A stretch of 30,048 nucleotides of DNA from an uncultured Lachnospiraceae bacterium. GTDB lineage: Bacteria; Bacillota; Clostridia; Lachnospirales; Lachnospiraceae. Within the stretch, counting starts at the first letter, position 1, and each line of letters opens with the position of its first letter. Location of the stretch: contig CAJTQO010000035.1 in the NCBI GenBank assembly GCA_910578405.1, positions 1-30,048 of the forward strand, given 5' to 3'. Under the pieces are notes generated by a model. It ran no database searches and was not told the origin of the DNA. It saw only the letters and a list, made by a program, of their open reading frames with translations. The position numbers and the translations under genes are program-made. Shown here piece after piece: positions 16,995 through 24,222 of this stretch.

Positions 16995-17990
16995 TCATGC
17001 CTGTCTGGCCTTCTGCGCCGTTACGGATACCCATTCCCCCTGGTGCGTCACCTCCAGCACAAGAAACCCTGCCGCCTGCACTGCCTCCACTATCATCTGT
17101 TCCTTATCATCAATGATTCCGGAAGTAATGTAAATCCCACCCTCTTTCAAGGTATGCCAAATCACCGGGGTCAGCGGCGCCAATACCTCAGCCAGGATAT
17201 TGGCCACTGCAATGTCATAGCAGCCATACCCCACCTGTTCCTGCACCTCCCTTTGGGTAATGATATTCCCAATCATCACCCTAAACTTCTCCTCGTCTAC
17301 CTGATTCGCCGCCATATTATCCTTGACGGCTTCCAGCGCGCAAGGATCCAAATCCGTCCCCACCGCCTCCTTCGCGCCAAACATCAAAGACAGAATCGCC
17401 AATATCCCGCTTCCCGTCCCCACATCCAACAGCCTGGTTTGCGGTGTGATATATTTACGCAGTTGACGGATGCAAAGCTGCGTTGTGTCATGCATTCCCG
17501 TTCCGAAGGCCGTGCCTGGGTCAATATGAAGAATCATCTTCCCCTTGTCCTCCTCTTTCACCGCTTCCCAGGAAGGCGTCACAAGCACCTCGTCAATATA
17601 AAACTGGTGGAAATACTGCTTCCAGTTATTCATCCAATCAATATCCTCCGTCTCCTCCACCGAAACCGTTCCCTCTCCAATATCCAGGAAACAACGCAAA
17701 CTCTCCAGCTCCTGCTCCACCCGTTCCAAAATATCCCCGACAGACACAGCCTCCCCCTCAAGCTCCAGCCTGCCGTCCTCCCCCTCTTCCACAAAAAAGC
17801 TCAGATAAGCGACCCCATCGTCCGGCTCCTCCTCCGGCAGGATATCCACAAACATCTGCTCCTTCTCTGCCGCCGTCAGCGGAACCTTATCCTCAATCTG
17901 CGCCCCTTCCAGGCCAATGTCGTACAACGCGCTGATTACAATATCTTCTGCCTGTGTCCTTGTTTTAATTTTAAACTTCTTCCACTTCAT
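16995..17990 (-). CDS. prmA: Ribosomal protein L11 methyltransferase PrmA
   Basis: SAM-dependent enzyme that trimethylates ribosomal protein L11. The N-terminal substrate-recognition half is acidic, and the C-terminal Rossmann half carries LLDVGTGSGILAILSLMFGA (motif I) preceded by DPGTAFGTGMHDTTQLC, diagnostic for PrmA, and VANILAEVLAPL. 331 residues, slightly longer than E. coli PrmA because of extra acidic sequence around residues 45-110. The start is preceded by GAGGATGGGAAG. FolT ends 74 nt upstream on the same strand, so read-through from folT is possible; no clear terminator separates them. Confidence 0.94.
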   Translation of the reverse strand: MKWKKFKIKTRTQAEDIVISALYDIGLEGAQIEDKVPLTAAEKEQMFVDILPEEEPDDGVAYLSFFVEEGEDGRLELEGEAVSVGDILERVEQELESLRCFLDIGEGTVSVEETEDIDWMNNWKQYFHQFYIDEVLVTPSWEAVKEEDKGKMILHIDPGTAFGTGMHDTTQLCIRQLRKYITPQTRLLDVGTGSGILAILSLMFGAKEAVGTDLDPCALEAVKDNMAANQVDEEKFRVMIGNIITQREVQEQVGYGCYDIAVANILAEVLAPLTPVIWHTLKEGGIYITSGIIDDKEQMIVEAVQAAGFLVLEVTHQGEWVSVTAQKARQA

Positions 17991-18064
17991 CCTAGCACAC
18001 TTCCCATCCTCTTCCTAACTATCGCTAAAACCGACACAGGATTGCAAACCCATACCGTCATATG

Positions 18065-18640
18065 CTACCTGTGCATTATCTTCGACTCCCGGATTCCCCC
18101 TAAATATCTCACTGCCCTCTTCACATACGTCAAAGTAAAATACAAAATACAACTGTCAATGGGCAGCATAATCGCATTCTTCAACACCCTGAGAGGCAAA
18201 ATCACAAAAAACCCTTTTCCATACAGCATGGAAATCCACAAGGTATTCAAGACGCAGTTCACCAGCAGTTTCGTCAAAAACTCCGCCGCCACAATCCGCC
18301 CTACCGTAACCGGCTTCCGGTAAAGCAACGTCCCGTAAATAACCCCTGCCAGCATTACGTTTAAAGTGAACCCGATGAAAAAGGGGCCGGACGGTTTCAA
18401 TATATATTTCAAAACATCCAGCATACCGCCGAATAAACTGCCCACCACCGGGCCAAACAGACACTCCACCACACGGTTTGGCAGCCCCGAAAAACCAATC
18501 CGGATATAAGGCCCGATATCTATGGAAGCCACCATGCTTAGCGTCACTGCCAATGCCGCCATCAGCCCACATACCACAATCGTCCCTGTGTGAAAAAGTT
18601 CCTTCCATGAATTGCTGAAAATCTGAATTATTTTTTTCAA
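18065..18640 (-). CDS. folT: Folate ECF transporter S-component FolT
   Basis: Membrane substrate-binding subunit for folate uptake through an energy-coupling factor transporter. The signature GLPNRVVECLFGPVVGSLFGGMLD-like block and YILKPSGPFFIGFTLNV are typical of FolT, and about five to six hydrophobic helices are visible. The frame is open to 18736, but I place the start at the TTG at 18640: AAAGGAGG stands six bases upstream, the protein then has 191 residues as usual for FolT, and the upstream ATG at 18736 lies inside the riboswitch. EcfA, EcfA' and EcfT are not in this window, so a shared module is assumed. A tetrahydrofolate riboswitch upstream supports the substrate. Confidence 0.92.
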   Translation of the reverse strand: MKKIIQIFSNSWKELFHTGTIVVCGLMAALAVTLSMVASIDIGPYIRIGFSGLPNRVVECLFGPVVGSLFGGMLDVLKYILKPSGPFFIGFTLNVMLAGVIYGTLLYRKPVTVGRIVAAEFLTKLLVNCVLNTLWISMLYGKGFFVILPLRVLKNAIMLPIDSCILYFTLTYVKRAVRYLGGIRESKIMHR

Positions 18641-18647
18641 AAAAAGC

Positions 18648-18683
18648 CTCCTTTCTAGCAGTTTTCCTAACCACATAAAGGAG
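18648..18683 (-). promoter_or_regulatory. Shine-Dalgarno-sequestering hairpin of folT
   Basis: On the minus strand CTCCTTT (18677-18683) is perfectly complementary to AAAGGAG (18648-18654), the ribosome binding site of folT. This forms a 7-bp stem between the riboswitch 3' end and the TTG start. It is the likely OFF state of a translational expression platform. Confidence 0.65.
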
Positions 18684-18704
18684 ACAGCAAACACACCTAT
18701 ATGC

Positions 18705-18814
18705 AGCAGCGGGATGCGAAACCTGTACGCAGACATTTCTCTGTGTAAATGCCCTTCCTCCCTATGGCAACTCCCTGTCCATAGGACTCTTAACGCATAG
18801 ATTTCTACTCTGCT
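18705..18814 (-). promoter_or_regulatory. Tetrahydrofolate (THF) riboswitch
   Basis: Read on the minus strand: P1 arm AGCAG (18810-18814) with CTGCT (18705-18709), GAGTAG next to P1, GCGTTAAG (18789-18796), a 7-bp stem CCTATGG/CCATAGG (18779-18785 with 18761-18767) enclosing GGGAGTTGCC-type sequence (18766-18775), and GCATCCCGCTGC closing the domain (18706-18717). These are the conserved blocks of the folT-associated THF riboswitch, matched from memory. It precedes folT, as expected. Confidence 0.86.
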
Positions 18815-18846
18815 ATGAAAAAATTTGGTTTATCTGTAACATGTTT

Positions 18847-18875
18847 GTTATATCATAGAATATACCATTTGTAAA
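18847..18875 (-). promoter_or_regulatory. Promoter of folT
   Basis: On the minus strand TTTACA (18870-18875), 17-nt spacer, TATAAC (18847-18852). Transcription would begin about 18840, roughly 25 nt before the THF riboswitch. Confidence 0.7.
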
Positions 18876-18947
18876 GTGTCTCTTCCTCTTAAAGACAGCC
18901 ATTCCAAACATCTTGCTTTTTCCCAATCCGCGCGCCGAGATTTCCAG

Positions 18948-18976
18948 TTGACGCTTGCGCCATAACCCGGTATGAT
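18948..18976 (+). promoter_or_regulatory. Promoter of the B12-controlled operon
   Basis: TTGACG (18948-18953), 17-nt spacer, TATGAT (18971-18976). The predicted start near 18983 puts the cobalamin riboswitch at the very 5' end of the transcript. Confidence 0.75.
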
Positions 18977-19147
18977 AGAAGGCGGAATGTCCGGGGAAAC
19001 AGGTGCAAATCCTGTGCGAGCCCGTCGCCGTAAGACATAAGGAATATGCCACAGACCTCACCCGGAGCCACAGTCCGGGGAAAAACCATTGGACAAAAGA
19101 GTCCGAGAAGGCCGGCCTTTGGGAATGTCAAGCCGAAATATCCGGGC
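18977..19147 (+). promoter_or_regulatory. Cobalamin riboswitch
   Basis: The core GGGGAAACAGGTGCAAATCC (18993-19012) followed by GCGAGCCCGTCGCCGTAA (19016-19033) matches the cobalamin riboswitch consensus, GGGAA, GGTG-AA-TCC and the CCCG-CTGT-like block. The 3' B12-box-like AAGCCGAAATATCCGGGC lies about 19130-19147. The 5' limit is set from the promoter and P1 was not resolved. Between the aptamer and the start codon, TCCTCC (19156-19161) can pair with GGAGGA (19212-19217), and AAAACCG/CGGTTTT forms a hairpin near 19189-19209; either may be part of the expression platform. Confidence 0.86.
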
Positions 19148-19242
19148 AAATCCAATCCTCCATTCTTAAACATAAGAAACCATCGGAAAAAACCGCGGGC
19201 GCCGGTTTTAAGGAGGAAATAAAAAACAAAGGAGTTTTAAAC

Positions 19243-19728
19243 ATGGGAAAAAAATGCAGTAACAGCAATCATCGAAACAGTAGATTATTGCCATCCATCC
19301 TTTGTATCGTGCTGACTGTGGCAACCGCACTGCTTACAACAGGCTGTAATGGCAAAACAGACGCTCGTCCGTCCTCTGAGTCCGAAGCCGGAACAGGAAC
19401 CGAAACCCCTGCCGATGGCGCCGCCACCGTCCTGGGCGAGGGCAATACCGTCTTCTCCCTCACAGTGGCAGACAAGGAAGGAAACGAAACCCCATTCGAA
19501 ATCCATACCGACAAAAAAACCGTTGGAGAAGCGCTGCTTGACTTAGGGCTGATTGCCGGAGAGCAAGGGCAGTATGGGCTTTATGTCCAAACCGTCAATG
19601 GCGTGACTGCCGATTATGACAAAGACGGCGTCTATTGGGCCTTTTACATCAATGGGGAGTATGCCGCTACCGGCGTGGATTCCACCCCCATTGCCGAAGG
19701 GGACGCTTATTCCCTGCGGATAGAATGA
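19243..19728 (+). CDS. DUF4430 lipoprotein, likely cobalamin-uptake accessory
   Basis: A 161-residue surface lipoprotein. The signal peptide runs to the lipobox LTTGC (Cys at about residue 35), then a Ser/Gly/Thr/Pro-rich linker, then a DUF4430 domain from about residue 70 (VGEALLDLGLIAGE, YWAFYINGEYAATGVDSTPIAEGDAYSL). This domain is related to the C-terminal part of transcobalamin/intrinsic factor. With a cobalamin riboswitch in front and an ECF S-component behind it (4-nt ATGA overlap), capture of B12 or a corrinoid at the cell surface is the natural reading. The open frame extends back to 19003, but the ATG at 19243 with AAAGGAG upstream is the start, because the earlier part is riboswitch. 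Confidence 0.88.
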   Translation: MGKKCSNSNHRNSRLLPSILCIVLTVATALLTTGCNGKTDARPSSESEAGTGTETPADGAATVLGEGNTVFSLTVADKEGNETPFEIHTDKKTVGEALLDLGLIAGEQGQYGLYVQTVNGVTADYDKDGVYWAFYINGEYAATGVDSTPIAEGDAYSLRIE

Positions 19729-20249
19729 GTATGAAGCTTACGACTCGTGAAACCGTTATATTTGCAATGCTTGGCGCAATTATGTACGCTTCCAAACTGC
19801 TGATGGAATTTGCACCCAATATTCATCTGCTGGGCGTATTCACCATTGCCTTTACGGTCGTTTACCGGAAAAAAGCATTGTACCCCATTTATGTTTACGT
19901 TATGCTCAATGGCGTATTTTATGGCTTTGCCTCCTGGTGGATTCCCTATTTATATGTATGGGCCATCCTCTGGGGCGTTGTCATGCTTTTGCCAAGGCAT
20001 ATGTCAAAAAAGCTGCAGCCACTGGTCTATATGGCTGTATGCGCCGCGCATGGCTTCCTGTTCGGGACATTATACGCCCCGGTACAGGCTGTCTTGTACG
20101 GGCTGAGTTTAAAAGGCGCGGTTTCCTGGATAATCGCCGGGCTTCCCTGGGATTTTGTGCATGGAATCAGTAATTTCTTTTGTGGAATTTTAATTGCACC
20201 TATTATTTATATCCTGAAAACCGCAGAAAAATACATGGAAAAAAATTAA
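19725..20249 (+). CDS. ECF transporter S-component, probably cobalamin/corrinoid
   Basis: A 174-residue integral membrane protein with about five or six hydrophobic helices, including IFAMLGAIMYASKLLMEFAPNIHLLGVFTIAFTVVY at the N-terminal end (split here only as description of helices 1-2). The pattern fits ECF S-components, and homologues beside DUF4430 proteins are annotated as transporters of this class; CbrT is the characterised B12 S-component. Substrate is assigned from the cobalamin riboswitch and the coupled DUF4430 lipoprotein, not from residues. ATG at 19725 overlaps the upstream TGA; a second ATG at 19731 is possible. EcfA/A'/T are not here. No clear terminator follows. Confidence 0.85.
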   Translation: MSMKLTTRETVIFAMLGAIMYASKLLMEFAPNIHLLGVFTIAFTVVYRKKALYPIYVYVMLNGVFYGFASWWIPYLYVWAILWGVVMLLPRHMSKKLQPLVYMAVCAAHGFLFGTLYAPVQAVLYGLSLKGAVSWIIAGLPWDFVHGISNFFCGILIAPIIYILKTAEKYMEKN

Positions 20250-20288
20250 TTTTTAACAGTTCCTTACTCTTATGGCAAATTTACTACA

Positions 20289-20318
20289 TAGACAAACCAC
20301 TTCTTTTTATTCTATAAT
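20289..20318 (+). promoter_or_regulatory. Promoter of the DUF3048 gene
   Basis: TAGACA (20289-20294), 18-nt spacer, TATAAT (20313-20318), about 80 nt before the start codon. It suggests the DUF3048 gene is its own unit, outside riboswitch control. Confidence 0.6.
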
Positions 20319-20398
20319 CATTATAGTTGGGCAAAGACCCTCCAGACGGAATTTTGTCCATAAAAAATGAAAATAGCAACCATAAGAGGAAGAAACAA

Positions 20399-21634
20399 AT
20401 GGAAAATAAACCTATCAGCTATTTATTGCTTATCAGCATTTTATGCATGTCCATTTTTTCCGCTTCTTTTTTTCTAAACGGCTGCGGCAGCCGGGGGGAT
20501 GACCTGCCCTTGGGTGAGGTAAACGAAGCCCCGGAGGAGCTGGCCAGCCCGGATGTCCCAAAAGAACCTCCGGCGAACGGCATAACGGACATAACGGAAG
20601 AGACAGCGGATACAGATGGACAGGAAGAACCCCTTCCTGTCATAGAAAAAAGGCAGACCATAGACGGAAAAAGGCAAAGCTACCTGACCGGGGAGTGGAT
20701 TCGGGAAGAAGCCGCCCTGCGCAGACCCATCGCCGTTATGATTCCAAACAATGCGCCTGCAATGCCCCAATACGGCCTTTCCAAAGCGGCTATTATTTAT
20801 GAAGCCCCGGTGGAAGGGCGGATTACCCGCCTGATGGCCGTATGGGAAGACTATGATAGTCTGGCGCATATCGGCCCTGTGCGCAGCAGCCGGGACTATT
20901 TCGTATATGTAGCCATGGGATATGAAGCCATTTACTGCAATTGGGGCCTGGCCCGCCCCTATGTGGAAGACCTGCTGCGCCAGGACACGGTGCAAAACAT
21001 CAGCGCCGCAGTGGAAGGCATCCACAACCCGTCCGATGAAGCTTTCGGCCGGATTAAGCGGCCCGGGTACGCCACGGAATTCACCGGCTATCTGTTTACG
21101 GACGGCCTGGAAAAAGCAATCAAACGCCAAAAGTACGAAACCGAATATGACTCGGCTTACGTCCCGCCCTTCACCTTTGCCCAGGACGGCCACCGGGCAG
21201 AGTATGAAGAGGAAGAAAACGCCGTTTCCATTTATCCGGGAGGACGCGAAAGCAACTCCGGCGGTTACGGCGTATACAATCCCTATTTTGAATACAATGA
21301 AAAAGACAGGCGGTACTATCGGTTCCAAGACGGGAAAAAACAAATCGACGAATACGACGACAGCCAGCTTGCCGTTTCCAACGTGGTCTTCCAATATTGC
21401 CATGGGGAAGTGCGCGACAAAAAAGACTATCTTGCCTTTGGCGTACACGGAGAAGGGGAAGCGCTTGTTTTTACCAACGGAAAAGTTATAAAAGGAACAT
21501 GGAAACGCTATGACGGCGACGCCACCCCGGCAAAATTCTACGATAAAGCCGGGGAGGAAATTATCTTCAACCAGGGAAAAACCTGGATCTGCAATATATG
21601 GGACGAATATGGGGAATTTGCAGAATATCATTAA
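20399..21634 (+). CDS. DUF3048 domain lipoprotein (YerB-like)
   Basis: A 411-residue surface lipoprotein. The signal peptide ends in the lipobox LNGC (Cys at about residue 28), followed by an acidic Pro/Glu-rich linker, the N-terminal DUF3048 domain (RRPIAVMIPNNAPAMPQYGLSKAAIIYEAPVEG and HIGPVRSSRDYFV), and the C-terminal domain ending in QGKTWICNIWD. Bacillus YerB belongs here; the molecular role is unknown, although the conserved 'PVRSSR' region suggests ligand binding. The frame opens at 20327, but the ATG at 20399 with AGAGGAAG upstream starts a normal signal peptide. GC content is high like its neighbours, ending sharply before the AT-rich gene downstream. Confidence 0.9.
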   Translation: MENKPISYLLLISILCMSIFSASFFLNGCGSRGDDLPLGEVNEAPEELASPDVPKEPPANGITDITEETADTDGQEEPLPVIEKRQTIDGKRQSYLTGEWIREEAALRRPIAVMIPNNAPAMPQYGLSKAAIIYEAPVEGRITRLMAVWEDYDSLAHIGPVRSSRDYFVYVAMGYEAIYCNWGLARPYVEDLLRQDTVQNISAAVEGIHNPSDEAFGRIKRPGYATEFTGYLFTDGLEKAIKRQKYETEYDSAYVPPFTFAQDGHRAEYEEEENAVSIYPGGRESNSGGYGVYNPYFEYNEKDRRYYRFQDGKKQIDEYDDSQLAVSNVVFQYCHGEVRDKKDYLAFGVHGEGEALVFTNGKVIKGTWKRYDGDATPAKFYDKAGEEIIFNQGKTWICNIWDEYGEFAEYH

Positions 21635-21776
21635 CCCCCCATTCAGCCCATATATATAAACCATGGTTTGTTGCTGCCCTCTTTGCGTCCTGTTTTCACT
21701 CAGGGCGCGAAGGGGAAGCCCCACATATCTGAACATCCTTTGTACCTGCCATACATCTTCCAAAAACGCTGTTTCC

Positions 21777-21815
21777 AAACCAAATGGATACTTTGTCCGA
21801 TATGTGGCAACAAAA
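21777..21815 (+). pseudogene. Scrap resembling a 'cysteine-rich KTR' gene start
   Basis: In frame 2 the bases encode QTKWILCPICGNK, the hallmark N-terminus of the small 'cysteine-rich KTR domain' proteins carried by conjugative and integrative elements. The similarity stops after the CxxC, and the frame then runs into unrelated residues. It lies at the left side of the AT-rich insert. The match is short and from memory, so this is tentative. Confidence 0.4.
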
Positions 21816-21848
21816 TAGTGGAGAAAATTTACAGGGAGAAATGGAGTT

Positions 21849-22688
21849 ATGATGACAAAGTTTAAAGGATTGAAGAAATTCATGTTGCCTGTTATGATGT
21901 GGTTGATTTTTGAAATTATAGCCGTTACACTTTGGCTTACAATGCAAAATATATTCTATCTATTTAATTTTAGCTATATTGGAACATCAATAGCCATAGG
22001 ACTTTTGCTGTTTCAGCTTCAATGTAAGTATGCACGCAGAATAGCGCAATTTTTGATTGGAGCTTATATGCTTGTTTATCTTGGATTGATATGTAATGAA
22101 AATATGCAGATTGAAGGGTTTTGGTATTATTTGTTTACTGGCGTTTTTGAAGCAGCAACCATTCATTATGCAGTTGCAAAGATATTTGGCCCTTTCCTTT
22201 TCGGACGTGGGTGGTGCGGGTTTGCCTGTTGGACAGCAATGATTCTTGATTTGCTCCCATATAAGATACCGCAGCAGCCACGAAAAAAATGGGGGTGGAT
22301 AAGGTATATTGCTTTTATATCATCTTTTATTTTTGTTAGTGGGTTATTCCTTGCACAAGTAAAGAATATGGAGCAAATTATGTTCTGGTTGTTTTTGATT
22401 GGCAACAGTTTATATTACATAGTTGGGATTTTTTTAGCTTTTGCGTTAAAAGATAATCGTGCTTTCTGTAAATATATATGTCCAATTACAGTATTTTTGA
22501 AACCGGCATCCTATTTTTCATTGCTGCGTATTAAATGTGACAAAAGCAAATGCGTTTCTTGTGGAAAATGTAAAAAGGGTTGTCCTATGAATGTTGATGT
22601 AACTGATAACTCAAGAAAACGCAAAAACGGAACGGAATGTATTTTATGTTTTGAATGTAAAAACATTTGTCCTAAAAACGCGCTATAA
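21849..22688 (+). CDS. NapH-like 4Fe-4S membrane protein
   Basis: A 279-residue integral membrane iron-sulfur protein. Five or so hydrophobic helices are interrupted by the cytoplasmic-edge cysteine pairs RGWCGFACW and CKYICPITVF, the CxxxCP pattern of NapH/NosR/CcoG-type electron-transfer proteins. Two C-terminal 4Fe-4S ferredoxin motifs follow: CVSCGKCKKGCP (preceded by CDKSKC) and CILCFECKNICP. It probably passes electrons from the membrane to a soluble or periplasmic reductase, but no partner gene adjoins. Base composition differs strongly from neighbours: 21901-21960 has 18 G/C of 60, while 21001-21060 has 37. Acquisition by transfer is likely. ATG at 21849 or 21852; GGAG lies close upstream. 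Confidence 0.85.
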   Translation: MMTKFKGLKKFMLPVMMWLIFEIIAVTLWLTMQNIFYLFNFSYIGTSIAIGLLLFQLQCKYARRIAQFLIGAYMLVYLGLICNENMQIEGFWYYLFTGVFEAATIHYAVAKIFGPFLFGRGWCGFACWTAMILDLLPYKIPQQPRKKWGWIRYIAFISSFIFVSGLFLAQVKNMEQIMFWLFLIGNSLYYIVGIFLAFALKDNRAFCKYICPITVFLKPASYFSLLRIKCDKSKCVSCGKCKKGCPMNVDVTDNSRKRKNGTECILCFECKNICPKNAL

Positions 22689-22820
22689 TTTCCGGATTTG
22701 TTGGCTCTTTTGTATCAAAAAGCGGATAATCAAGGGGCAGCAGTCTAAAACACAGCCCCTTTAGCTTCTTTGTAGAGCCACAGGCACACAGAAAAACAGA
22801 GGCGCATAAAAATATCACTG

Positions 22821-22860
22821 TCAAAAACAAAAGAGGCTGTTGCAAAATGCAACAGCCTCT
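22821..22860 (-). terminator. Rho-independent terminator of the hrcA-dnaJ operon
   Basis: A perfect 13-bp stem AGAGGCTGTTGCA/TGCAACAGCCTCT (22832-22844 with 22848-22860), triloop, followed on the minus strand by TTTTGTTTTT. It lies 35 nt beyond the dnaJ stop. Confidence 0.93.
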
Positions 22861-22894
22861 CCTGCCGCAGAGCGTCTCTGACATATATTCCTTC

Positions 22895-24064
22895 CTACTT
22901 CCAAAATCCCTTCTTCTTCTTGTCTTTCGTCTCCTTCGCTTCGCCCTCTGCCCCGGCATTCTTCACTGCATTGAGCGTATCCCCTGCCTCAGCGTCAAAC
23001 TTCTTCAATAACTCTTTCGCCTCATGAGACAATTTATCCGGCACCTGAACGACAAGGGTGACATAATGATCCCCTCTTATCTCTTTATTCCGCAAAGTCG
23101 GCACGCCTTTGCCCTTTAACCGGACTTTGGTATCCGTCTGGGTCCCGGCTTTCACATCATAAATCACCCTTCCGTCCACAGTCTCAATAATAATTTCCCC
23201 GCCTAACGCAGCTACGGCAAAGGACACTGGCACCGTGGAATATATGTTGTAATCCTGACGCTGGAAAACCGGATGCCTGCCCACAATCACTTCCACCAAC
23301 AAATCGCCCCTTGGCCCGCCATTGCTGCCCGGCTCTCCCTTATCACGGATACGCACGCTCTGACCATTGTCTATCCCCGCCGGGATGGACACCTGTATCT
23401 TCTTCTTGTTTGCGATATAGCCGCTGCCATGACAGTCCACGCACTTATCTTTAATGACCTTTCCGGTTCCGTTACATTCCGGACAGGTCTGCACATTCCT
23501 GACTGTCCCAAAGAAAGACTGTTGGGAAAAGACAATCTGCCCTTTGCCGCCGCACTTAGGACAGGTTTCCGGGTTCGTTCCCGGTTTCGCGCCGGTTCCA
23601 TGACAAGAAGTACACTCATCCTTCAAAGTCAGCTCCAACTCCTTATCCACGCCGGACACCGCTTCTTCAAAAGTAATGCGCACACTTGTACGGATATTGG
23701 CCCCTTTCATCGGACCGCTGCCCCCTCTGCTGCCCCGACGGCCGCCGCCGAAGAAATCACCGAATATATCGCCAAATATATCACCAAAATCCGCACCGCT
23801 GAAGTCAAAGCCGCCAAACCCTCCGGCGCCGCCGTCAAACGCCGCATGGCCATACTGGTCATACTGGCGTCTTTTTTCCGGATCGCTAAGTACCGCATAT
23901 GCCTCCGAAGCCTCTTTAAATTTCTTCTCCGCTTCCGCGTCCCCCGGATTCATATCCGGATGGTATTTCTTGGCCAGAACCCGGTAGGCTTTCTTAATTG
24001 CAGCTTCCTCTGCATTTTTCTCTACTCCGAGTACCTCGTAGTAGTCTCTTTTTTGCTCTGCCAT
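22895..24064 (-). CDS. dnaJ: Chaperone DnaJ (Hsp40)
   Basis: Co-chaperone that delivers substrates to DnaK and stimulates its ATPase. Domains in order: J domain (1-70) with HPD at 35-37; Gly/Phe-rich linker (about 75-125, repeated GGFGGFDF, FGDIFGD); four CxxCxGxG zinc repeats (CTSCHGTG, CPKCGGKG, CPECNGTG, CVDCHGSG); then the substrate-binding C-terminal domains. 389 residues with a Lys-rich end (KDKKKKGFWK). AAAGGAG precedes the ATG. It is the last gene of the heat-shock operon, 158 nt after dnaK, a gap with two hairpins, and is followed by a strong terminator. Confidence 0.98.
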   Translation of the reverse strand: MAEQKRDYYEVLGVEKNAEEAAIKKAYRVLAKKYHPDMNPGDAEAEKKFKEASEAYAVLSDPEKRRQYDQYGHAAFDGGAGGFGGFDFSGADFGDIFGDIFGDFFGGGRRGSRGGSGPMKGANIRTSVRITFEEAVSGVDKELELTLKDECTSCHGTGAKPGTNPETCPKCGGKGQIVFSQQSFFGTVRNVQTCPECNGTGKVIKDKCVDCHGSGYIANKKKIQVSIPAGIDNGQSVRIRDKGEPGSNGGPRGDLLVEVIVGRHPVFQRQDYNIYSTVPVSFAVAALGGEIIIETVDGRVIYDVKAGTQTDTKVRLKGKGVPTLRNKEIRGDHYVTLVVQVPDKLSHEAKELLKKFDAEAGDTLNAVKNAGAEGEAKETKDKKKKGFWK

Positions 24065-24137
24065 AACTGACTCCTTTTACATCTGCCTCATTATCCGCTA
24101 TGCTATCAGAAACCATTTCTATAACGCAGTAGAAAGA

Positions 24138-24210
24138 ATGGTTCTTCCCGAACCATCCCTCTACCTGAAACCGGGCGTTCCGGCTGGATGGAATGCCATA
24201 ATCCCATCCA
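24138..24210 (-). promoter_or_regulatory. Two hairpins between dnaK and dnaJ
   Basis: On the minus strand the first is a 7-bp stem TGGATGG/CCATCCA (24204-24210 with 24185-24191, 12-nt loop). The second is a 7-bp stem ATGGTTC/GAACCAT (24150-24156 with 24138-24144, 5-nt loop) followed by ATTCTTTCT. They may lower read-through or mark an mRNA processing site so that less DnaJ than DnaK is made. No promoter is evident in the gap. Confidence 0.45.
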
Positions 24211-24222
24211 TGGCTTATAGCC

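Noticed and set aside
17043..18323. 426-codon + strand frame across prmA and folT
   Set aside because: Antisense to two recognised genes, composition rich in His, Leu, Arg and Pro, with no domain.
19003..19242. N-terminal extension of the DUF4430 frame by 80 codons
   Set aside because: The region is the cobalamin riboswitch and its platform; the ATG at 19243 has a proper Shine-Dalgarno and begins a lipoprotein signal peptide.
20474..21883. 469-codon frame antisense to the DUF3048 gene
   Set aside because: It mirrors a well-supported lipoprotein gene with signal peptide and conserved domains; long antisense frames are expected in GC-rich coding DNA.
22672..22959. Minus-strand frame with a lipoprotein-like stretch (FLCASVFLCACGS)
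   Set aside because: It runs through the dnaJ terminator hairpin and overlaps the end of dnaJ, with no ribosome site or start after the terminator; hydrophobicity looks accidental.
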